A DNA stretch of 64,000 bases, taken from contig NC_133101.1 of assembly GCF_022965805.1 (NCBI RefSeq), positions 19,811,054-19,875,053 of the forward strand, read 5' to 3'. Positions within the stretch are counted from its first letter, which is position 1. The number at the start of each line of letters is the position of its first letter. Both the position numbers and the translations under genes were made by a program. Under the pieces are notes generated by a model. The model had not been told where the DNA came from. It saw only the letters and a program-made list of their open reading frames with translations, and searched no databases. Shown piece after piece: positions 54,764 through 64,000 of the stretch. The stretch comes from Primulina eburnea. Taxonomy: Eukaryota; Streptophyta; Magnoliopsida; Lamiales; Gesneriaceae.

Positions 54764-55946
54764 CTAGCTCTGTTGTTTTCTTGATCAAGTCCAGACCAAA
54801 TTCTCCTCTTTCACCAACCTCACCCAATGTATCGGTGATATACACTTCCTCCAATATAGTGCCTCGTAAGGCGCCATTCCTATAGATGATTCATAGCTAT
54901 TGTTATAGGTGAACTCCACTAGAGATAACTACGGTTCCCAAGTTCCTTGGAAATCGATCACACAAGCTCGGAGTAGATCTTCCAATAATTTAATCACACT
55001 TTTGGACTGACCGTAGGTTTGAGGATTAAGCACTGTACTGAGCAACAACTTCGTCCCCATTGCTGCATGCAAACTCTTTCAGAAAGACTATGTGAACCTC
55101 GGATCTCTGTCAGAAACAATACACACTGGAATTCAATGCAGTCAGACTATCTCTCGGATGTAAAGCTCTGCGTACTGTGTCATGGTGAATGTCATCTTAT
55201 TAGGTAGGAATTGAGCTGATTTCATAAGACGATCAACTATCTCTCAAATTGCATTGAATCCCTTGATAGTCCTTGGCAGTCCTACTACAAAATCCATAGT
55301 AATATTTTCTCATTTCCACTCGAGAATGGAAAGTGGCTTAAACTTCCCGGCTGGCCTCTGATACATTACCTTAACTTGTTGGAATGTAAAATACTCTGAC
55401 ACAAAACGCAAGATGTCTCGCTTCATGCACGGCCACCAATACAGTTGCTCCAAGTCCTTGTTCATCTTCGTACTTCCAGGATGGATGGGGCACGGAGTAT
55501 TATGAGCTTCCTTGATAATGACCCCTCTCAATGAATCTCCACTAGGAACCCATAGTCGATCTCGATATCGAATTATGCTATCTTCCTCGGAATACAGCTT
55601 ACGACCCTTAGCTTCAACTCTCAGCCTCCATTTTTGTAATTGTTAATCAGCAGACTGACCTTCTTGAATTCTATCACTCAGAGTCGACTGAATTGTCATG
55701 GTAGAAAGATTAGGGGCCTCGCCCCTAGTTTATACGGCAAGATCGAACCCTGAATTTCGGACTACAGTGGTCTCTGAAGTTATAATTGAGTAATAATGGA
55801 TGTATTACTACTCAATGCATCCGCAACTATATTAGCTTTGCCCGGATGATAGATAATATATCAGTAGTAGTCCTTTTCCAACTCTAACCATCTTCGCTAC
55901 TTCATATTCAGCTGTTTTTGGGTGAAGAAGTGCTTCAAGCTCTTAT
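54764..55946 (-). pseudogene. G3 RNase H and integrase (broken)
   Basis: On the minus strand from the right: RNase H tail (KHFFTQKQLNMK, RRWLELEKDYY, YHPGKANIVADALS; 55946-55790), a linker, the integrase zinc module (HPGSTKMNKDLEQLYWWPCMK, 55310-55531, with one Cys replaced by Phe), and a decayed core to YNNSYESSIGMAPYEALYW near 54900. The RNase H start is cut off by the LTR at 55947. Confidence 0.8.
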
Positions 55947-57291
55947 TGTAACGTCCCGAAAATTTGAAGGTCCATCTAGATCGAATGTATGAAAATTAAT
56001 AAATTGCTAAAATATTTTATTTAAATGATTTTTTAAAGGTTTATATGTTTATTTTAAGAAAATTAAAATGTTTTCTCGAGTTTTAGCTTTTTAGACGGAT
56101 ATTCGATGTGGAACCGCGGAAAGGAGATCAAAGACAACTAAGGTGCTAAGATTAAAACTTATACTTTTATTTTAAGCCAAGAAATTATTTATTTTAAATG
56201 ATTTATGAACTTTAACATTTTAAAGTCTCATTAGACGATTTAAATTTTTTTAAGCGTTTAAAGTGTAAATATTTGAAAATTAAGGATTTAATTCTTGAAA
56301 TTGTTGTGAAATATTTTTTAATGATTTCCATGTCTTAATTAATTTACTTAATTAGTATTTAAGTTGAATTTAATATTTTTATTATTTTAAATGACAACTT
56401 TTGAAAATAAAAATCTTAATATTTTAAATTGGAGTTTATCTTGACAATGGTATTTAAATTTTAAATAAAAGTTGCGGGTTAATTTAATTACCTAACTAAT
56501 GTTTAAATTATTTATTCAAGATTTATTTAACCATAAACTAACCTAAACTAATCACCTACAAAACCACGCCACTTTCACTCCCGTAACACACACATACACC
56601 TATAAACACACATGTGGCTTTGAGCTTCAAGGAACATATTCTTGTTTTTTTTTCTATCTTTTCATTGCTCTACCTTTACCGATCCCTTAACCCACAATTT
56701 CCTCAAGATTTATGTCATTTGGAAGAAAGAAAATTCAGCCTCAAACGCCTCTCCGATCAACTCTCATCTTCACCGCTTCGGTATTCGTATTTCAAGTGTT
56801 TTAAATGCAAAAGCACGCCTTAATCTTCCTTCAAACATCTTTAACCCCATATTATGTATATTTAATTATGTTTGCATGAAAAATAAGATGCACCACTTAT
56901 ATTTTCGTTTTTATGGCTAAATATGCATAAAACTAGAGTTTTTATTTTCTAAAACTCTTGCTAAGGATGCAAAAAGGGGCTGTCATGGTAGGGTACTTGA
57001 AGGGATGTTTTTCCACAGGTTTAAAGCCCCCTAGGTGTACGTCTAAAGGTTGGAAAAGTTAGGGTAAGAGGATGAACGAAAATAGGGTTTTCATGGGACA
57101 AAGGCTTGCGTTTTTTGCCTTAGGAAGAAGCAGGCTGTTAGCTGCTACAGGGATGTGATCATGGGTCCTATTAGGGTCTAGTCATGGTCCTAGACAGCTC
57201 AAGGGAAGGATGGTGCGAAGCCTAGGAAGGAGGCGCAAGCATGAAGTCGCACATGGCCTTTATGTCACGGCTTGAGGGCTGCGGCTTCTAG
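55947..57291 (+). mobile_element. LTR fragment of gutted-element family, plus orientation
   Basis: Begins TGTAACGTCCCGAAAATTTGAAGG, the reverse complement of the right end of 2053-5167, and follows that LTR for about 1.3 kb, including the GGGATGTTTTTCCAC and CCCCCTAGGTGTAC blocks. It then stops at an inverted copy of the opposite LTR end. It cuts G3 RNase H; the left duplication should be CTTAT (55942-55946). No genes. Confidence 0.75.
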
Positions 57292-60284
57292 TGAAACGTC
57301 TGCTACTCGTTTTCTTAAAACTTACTAGAATTTTTTTTAAAAAAAACCTCACTTAGCATCGGCCGAACAATAAAATATTTTGACATCATTTTAAAAATAA
57401 ACAATCAACTATCATTTGAAAACCAAAGAAATAGTCCATACTATAACCTCTCAAAAATCACTCATAAATAATTAAAAGTCATAAAAATATTCTTAACATA
57501 ACTTAAAATCATAAATAATAACTAGTGCGGAAAACTAGCGTCGGTCCTCGGGTTATGTGAACCTTCAGTCAAGTCAGATCAACCATCAAGACCCCTATGA
57601 ACATAATCATGATCACCTGCATCAAACACACCTAGTGAGTCTAAAGACTCAACACGTCATATTCTTGATAACAAGTAATATGTATAAAATCGCATGCAAC
57701 ATTGAAAATACTTTTAAGTAAAATATCGTTTTCATGAAGATGCATAAACTTTAAACATGAACATTTTTGTAAACAATTTCATGATGCATAGCATAAACCT
57801 CAACTTTTCTTTTTTCCTCATTTCATAACATAAATCATCATATCATGATCATAAACATTTTTCCTTTTTCCTTTGTTGAATTCAGATCGTTAATTGTGAT
57901 TTTCCTCAACATGACATGAAACTCATGTAGATGGATCAAAAGTCGATGGATCCATCTACATGAAACCACAGTACTGGGCGACGGGGACATCAGAGACATA
58001 AGATCGTCAACTGAGCCTTGGCCTATCCTCAATCATATCTTCATATATGTATATCCTCATTAGTCGATGAATCCATCTACATGAAACCACAGTACTGGAC
58101 GGCGGGGATATCAGCAACATAAGATCGTCAACTGAGCCTTGGCCTATCCTTAATCATATCCTCCATAGTCACAATTACTTTACTTCCTTCAACGCTTTAT
58201 GTTTTCATCACTTTATAAAAACCATTCATTTAGTATCCTTTTTCCTTTTAAAAACAATAATGCAACATTTCTTTTAACGTTATCGTTTCCTCATAAAAAT
58301 CCATAAACATTTTAAAAGAACCTTCTAACATATAAAATCCATAAATCTTGTAAATAAACATTTCAACATCATAAACATTTAAAATGTGCATTTAAATCAT
58401 AAAAATTTAAAATCAACATTTTAACATTTTAAATCATAACCTTTTAAAATAACATTTTGACATAATAAATCGTAAACATTTAAAATGTCAATTTGACATA
58501 ATAAATCATAATCATTTAAAATCAATGTCATAAAAATGCATAAACATTTGAAATAATCATATTAGCATGTAAAACAACATTCAGGACACTACCATGACGT
58601 TTACTAATTTCTAGGTGTAAAAAGACCGTTTTACCCTTGGACGTAAAACTTTACGTTTTTGACATTTTCTTAATTTCTCTGACTTTAACATGTCCCAAAT
58701 AGATATTAAAGCTTACATGAATTTTCTCATATTTTTATTTAGCTTAAATCAAGGACTTTTAATTTAATCTTTAAATAAGGCGTATTACTACGTTTTAATC
58801 CCGAATTAAACTAAAACTTAATATAAAATTTCCAAATTAAAAACTTAGGCTTTTAATAATTATTTAAGCTTAAATATAATTTTCCATAATTTTATGAAGC
58901 TTAAACTATGTGTTTCAATTAATTCGTTAATAAACGTTTCGTGCGGCGATTAAATCCCGAATAAATCCAAAACTCGTTATTTTGATCCCAAATTTTTAAC
59001 ATAACCTTTTTATGATTTATTCTACCCTTCCAAGTCATGAGCCACCCCCATGGACCCTTGGATACATTTTTAGCCTTGTTAAATTCGAAATAGACACATT
59101 ATCGAACACACCGAGCCATCTCCTAATTTACTCGAGCCAAGCCCGAGCCACCTTGAGCCAAAACCTAGCCAACCCATCTAGGCACCCTATCGACCAAGCC
59201 CAGCCCAAAATCCATCCCTGGCCCGACCAAAACACTTATGCCCTTCAACCCAATTTCTTGCATGTGTGTGTACGTTAGTGTCCTAGGTGTATTAGGTTCC
59301 CTTGTCAACTAGGACGCCTTCAACCCTTAACCACTTGACCCCTCATGACACTAACCCTCCCTAGACCACGCCCAGACTAAGCCCAGACCAAGCCAGCCCC
59401 AAAAATCTAGCAGCGAAGCTCCTGAACCAGTAGCAACAACCATCGCGCTCCCTTGCAGCCACAACTCACGTTTTTTGCTACTAGGGCCCCAACCCTTGAA
59501 CCAACCCCTCAAGCTCCCTCCTAGGACCCTAAAGACCTAACCTAGCCCAGTCCATAGCCCCCTGGCCGAGCCTTTCCTCCCTGCACAAGCAGCAACACCC
59601 TGCGCACAGCATACACCAGCGCCTGCACTTATGCTTCTCGGGTGGAGTCCTTGTTGACAAGAACTCCTCCCAGCCCCTGATTTTCGAGTCCTAGCATGGC
59701 TAGGACTCTTCCCTTGACTCAACCACGTCACTAGCCAGGCCTTGGTCCCAACCAAAGCCAAGCCAAGCCTTTATTTCCCCTAAACCAAAACCTCCTCCCA
59801 CTATGACAGCAACTTGCTACCAAATTTTGTGTTTCTGATTTGTGCAGCGTTTTTGGTTGAGTTTTATGACTCTAAACTCGTGTAAAACCTGTCTCTTATC
59901 ATCCTAATACATGGCAGCCCATTTTAACCACATAATATCATAAATTTGGAATAAAAAATAGCCAAACAAATTGGCTATAACATAATCCGAAAATATTTCA
60001 AGTCCCCACTTGTTTTCCATGCAAATTGAATTTAAATAAGTACTATGATGTGAATGATGTGTAAAAAGGAGAATATGGCGTGCCTTTGCATATTTAACGC
60101 ACGAAATAACGTTGACGATTGCGAAGAACGGCGACGAACGACCTTGGTTTGAAACTCACTTGAAACCTTCAACTTTTTTCCTTCAAATATGGTGTGTGTG
60201 TGCCGTGTAAAACTTGAAAGGAAGTGTTTGAATTCTGATGGAGTGTGAGGCATGTGTTTTCCAAAAGGTTAAGGAGTGGGTTTT
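57292..60284 (-). mobile_element. LTR of gutted-element family, minus orientation
   Basis: Begins TGAAACGTCTGCTACTCG and follows 2053 onward through the GGATCCATCTACATG block, the TTAATTTC / CATGTCCCAAAT block and the GCGTGCCTTTGC block (about 60079). It is broken at 60285 by another LTR. It contains an insertion or divergent section rich in GAGCC/AGCCC at about 59035-59780 with no recognisable coding. Confidence 0.75.
57932..58150. repeat. Tandem duplication of about 130 bp in LTR
   Basis: Two copies (near 57937 and 58064) of a segment with TCCATCTACATGAAACCAC, AGTACTGG, and ATAAGATCGTCAACTGAGCC. The single-copy equivalent lies at 2747-2825. Confidence 0.8.
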
Positions 60285-61235
60285 TGAAACGTCCTCGATT
60301 TTTTTTTTTCTAATCTTAAATCATAAATTCTAAATTACTAAATAAAATAATTTAACAACTTAAATCTCAAATGCATAAAATAAATCTCTAATAAAAATCA
60401 TTATCATAAATCTGTAAATCATAAATATATCTAGCTAGTGCGGAAACATAAAGGCCCTCGGGTGTGTACTGCTGCACTCGATCGACTCAATCGTCACCCC
60501 TCCAAAAATCATCAAATCCTGCATCATACAAACCTAGTGAGTCTAAAAACTCAACACGTTCTAAACATGGATAACAACTAATACATATACATCCACATGC
60601 ATTTAAAAATCATATTTTTATTTAAAATAATCTTTTGAACATAAATAAACCATTAAAAATCATTTAAGCATAATTATATCATAAATAATAAAATCATTTT
60701 AAAATAACTTTAAGCATAAATAAATCCCTTAAAATAATTTAAAATAAGGTTTGAGCATAAATAAATCATTTTAAAATCATTTGAAAATAGCTTTAATCAT
60801 CATCATAAATCATATATCATCAAAATCATTCTTATCATAAAGATTTCAATCATATATCATTTTGGGTGAAGTTGATCCTCGAAAGTGACTAGCTTTTATC
60901 ATTTGGTCGACTGCAGTCTTAGCTCCACATGGTCCATGGAGGTGTGCACTAGGCTCCACCATGGAAATACGATCGTTGGGGTTCTCTCGGGGGCTTTTTC
61001 CCATAAACGGGGTCCATCTGGGCCTTGGCCCGTATATGGGTTCCCTTTGGGGCCTTTTCCCTTCACGTCATCCCCACAAAATCATATATCATATCTTTTG
61101 TCACAGTCAATTCACATCCCTCAAAATATTTTTCTTTTTCTTTTAAAATCATAAAATAAGACAGTTTTCCAAAAATAACATTTTTAGACAGTATAAATTG
61201 CACAGCTTTACCATAAATCGTAAAAATACATATTA
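60285..61235 (-). mobile_element. LTR fragment, minus orientation, divergent subfamily
   Basis: Starts TGAAACGTCCTCGATT, with the AGTGCGGAAAC, CCTAGTGAGTCTAAA and CGATCGTTGGGGTTC blocks of the family but otherwise divergent. It is cut by the next LTR at 61236. The minisatellite-like CCATAAACGGGGTCC region is at 60975-61070. Confidence 0.65.
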
Positions 61236-64000
61236 TGAAACGTCTGCCCTTTTTATTGCTTTAAAAGTACTAGGAAATTTTTTTTTTCAGCCAACATAAA
61301 TAACACATGAAAATATTTTTATAAAATATTTTGCCTTTTTTAAAATAAACTTCAACCGACTAGCATTTTAAAAATCAAGTGAAATAGCTATAAAATAAAA
61401 TCGTCTACTGTTTTACCAAACCTAAATAGCAATAATTTGAAAATTAAGCTCATAGTAAACCTCTCAAAAATCTCTTAAAAGCATAAATATATAGTCTTAA
61501 AATTTTTTAACTTAAATCAGTAATCATAAAACGTAATGCGGAAAATGTAGCGATGGTCCTCGGGTTGTGTGCACCTTCAGTCCAGTTAGGTCAACCATTA
61601 AGACCTACATCAAACTCACCTGCATCCATCACACCTAGTGACTCTAAAGACTCAACACACCATAATCTTTATAACAAATAATACGTATAAAATCGCATGC
61701 AACAGTGAAAATACTTTTAGATAAAAATAACATTTCATGACTTGCATAAATAACCTTCCTCTTTTTCCTTATCATGACATAAAACGTTTTAACTTGATCA
61801 TAATCATTTTCCTTTTCCTTTTCCTTTTTCCTTTGTTTAATTCCGATCGTTAATTGTGACTTTCTTGATCATGATCATGAAGGTCGATGGATCCATCTAC
61901 ATGTAACCACAATACTGGGCGGCGGGGGACACCAGCAACACTCTCACCGGTCAACTGGGCCCTCGCCTATCATTATTCTAATAGAAATACGATCGTCGGG
62001 GCTCCCTCTGAGGTCTTTTCCCATAAATGGGCTCCCTCTGGGGCCTTTTCCCATCACGATATTCCCATTCTTCCGTTACCACAAAACCGTTACCACTTAA
62101 CTGTTACCACATATTCGTAATGATGGAAACACGATCGTCGGGCTCCCACTAGGACCATAACACTCACGACATCGCCAACATTAACGAATTAGTCACAATC
62201 ACTTCACATCCTTCAACATTTTTTCATTCACATCATTTTATAAAAATCATGAATAACATTTACATTTTTCCTTTTTGAGACCAAGCATGCAACATGTATT
62301 TTTAAATGTCTATTTTTAATCATAAAAATCTCTTAGACATTTAAAAATCATAATTTAATCATGAACATTTCATAAACATTTAGAAATAATCATATTTTCA
62401 TAAAAACAGCATTTCGGGCACTTCCATAACCTTTAATAATTTCTCGATGTAAAAAGACCGTTTTACCCCTGGACTCGACATTTTACGATTTCGACTTGTT
62501 TCTTGATTTCATGACTCTAATATGTCCCAAATAATTATTTAATCCTACAAGAATTTTCTCATATTTTTATTTAGCTTAAATCGAGTACTTTTAAATTAAT
62601 TTTTTAAATAAGTCGTATTATTGCGTTTTAATCCCGAATTAAACCAAACCTTAATATAAAATTCCCAAATTAAAAACTTAAACTTCTAATATATATTTAA
62701 GCTTAAACCTAATTTTTAATAATTTTATTAAGCTTAAACTAGGCGTTTCAATTAACTCGATAATTAGCGTTTCATGCGGCGATTAAATCACGAATAAATC
62801 CAAAACTCGTTATTTTGATCCCAAATTTTTAACATAACCTTTTTATGATTTATTCTACCCTTCCAAGACATGAGCTACACCCGTGGACCCATGGATTCAA
62901 TTTTTCTCTAATTTTCGTTCATAATGGTGTCCTATTTTTTCCAGCCTTTAAACATACACCTAGTGACCCTTAAACATGTGGAAAAACATCCCTTCAAGTT
63001 TCCCTACCATGGCAGCCCCTTTGTGCATCATTAGGATGAGTTTTAAAAGAACAAAACTCTACTTTTATGCATAATAAGCCACAAAAACGAAAATACAAAG
63101 TAGTGTTTTAAATTTTTCATGCAAACATGCAACAAACTTATAATATGGTGTGATAGATGAGAAAAAGAAAGATTAAGGCGTGCCTTTGCGTTTAAAATGC
63201 TCGAAATACGAATACCATAGCGGTGAAAGTCGGTGACGAACGGAGGACGATTTCTATTTTTTTCTACTCTTTTCTTTTGTCAAAACTCTACCAAAAACCC
63301 ACCTTGGGATGCACGGGAGTCGGGTGATCGTTGCTGGAAGGAAGAACGATGAAGAAAATCGAAGAACGAAGAATAAAAAAAATCGAAAACTTCCCTTGAC
63401 TTGCAAAGAGAAAAGGCCGCTGTTGTTCTTTTCTTTTTCCCTCAAAATCACGTAAGTTGTGTGTGTTTCGTGGTGTATGTGTGTGTAGGTGTGTGTGTGT
63501 TTAGTTTTAATAAATAAAAAAACAAAAAGGCTTTTAAATTTTTAATCAATGGGCTTAATCAACACTTTTTTTTATTAAATTAGGCCCATTAAAATTAATA
63601 AAATCATTAGGTTTAAATTAAAAAGGTTTAAAATATATATTTCCGAAAATCCCCTTATAAAATACATAAAATTCTTTGTTCCCACAAATTAATTTAAACT
63701 TGTCCTTAAAAATGCAATAATTCTTAAAATATTTAAAATAAATATTTTCTTAACTAAAAATAAAATTTTATCTTTTAAATCTTTAACACCTTAATTGTCT
63801 CTGGTCCTCCGTCCCCGGCCAACCACCGATATTCGTCTTGAAATCTTTATATCATGAAATCAAACAAAATTACACAATTAATCATTTAGTCACTCAAAAT
63901 AAATCATTCAAGCATCCACTTTATTTTAAATAATTAAAAATAATTATTTAATAAAAATATTTTCTTTTGTTCGGCCCTCGATCTTCATTCCTCGATCGCA
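61236..64000 (-). mobile_element. LTR of gutted-element family, minus orientation, runs off window
   Basis: Starts TGAAACGTCTGCCCTTTTTATTG, nearly the same start as 2053, and can be followed to the window end (CCTCGATCTTCATTCCTCGATCGC), which corresponds to about 4965-4988. About 180 bp of LTR would remain beyond the window. No genes. Confidence 0.78.

Noticed and set aside
59012..59780. Proline-rich frames at 59012-59278 and 59537-59761
   Set aside because: Composition-driven (GAGCC/AGCCC-rich) sequence within a gutted-element LTR, with no domain.

Overview
This is plant nuclear DNA, almost certainly from an angiosperm. It is built almost entirely from nested LTR retrotransposons of the Ty3/gypsy (Athila and Tekay/Del chromovirus) and Ty1/copia (SIRE-like) types. 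I see no ordinary intron-containing host gene, tRNA or rRNA. The env-like ORF of the copia element recalls proteins I associate with Lamiales genomes, but this is only an impression and the species cannot be fixed from the window.

Left half, outermost host last. (1) Positions 1-5167 hold a gutted element in minus orientation: a partial 3' LTR, only 307 bp of interior (PBS plus a G26 polypurine tract), and a complete 3.1 kb LTR. (2) It sits inside Athila copy 1 (5168-14845, plus). The gag-pol of this copy is riddled with stops and frameshifts. In the slot downstream of pol, where Athila elements usually carry an env-position ORF, it has two unexpected ORFs: a small basic C4 zinc-finger protein (10716-11024) and an intact, intronless LOG-family cytokinin-activating enzyme (11373-12011). 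(3) Athila 1 interrupts a Tekay element (plus; 3' part 14846-18960). (4) That Tekay sits in a plus-strand LTR fragment (18961-19667). (5) That fragment sits in the env-like ORF of a SIRE-type copia element (minus, 19668-33461).

The same copia ORF is also split by a tandem array (22283-30885) of five nearly identical 1.43 kb LTRs alternating with four identical-length 363-bp interiors: LTR-int-LTR-int-LTR-int-LTR-int-LTR. Each interior has a PBS, a gag start, a protease scrap and a polypurine tract. This is the most striking structural feature.

Right half. The copia element lies in the LTR of a third gypsy element (G3, minus; 33462-34087 and 54759-55946). G3 is split by a second Tekay copy (minus, 34088-54758, perfect GACTA target duplication). 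That copy is split by a young, nearly intact Athila copy 2 (plus, 37629-49659, perfect GTAGT target duplication). Athila 2 has a tRNA-Asp primer site, LTRs differing at about 8 of 1457 sites plus one indel by eye, a full 1749-residue gag-pol, and an env-position ORF2 broken by one amber codon. From 55947 to the end are stacked fragments of the same gutted-element LTR family seen at the left edge.

Together the window records serial insertions. The autonomous elements could supply gag, reverse transcriptase and integrase in trans to the gutted elements. The candidates for new biology are the captured LOG/zinc-finger pair in Athila 1, the multi-LTR array, and the CpG-rich palindrome arrays that lie in the LTR promoter regions of several unrelated families.
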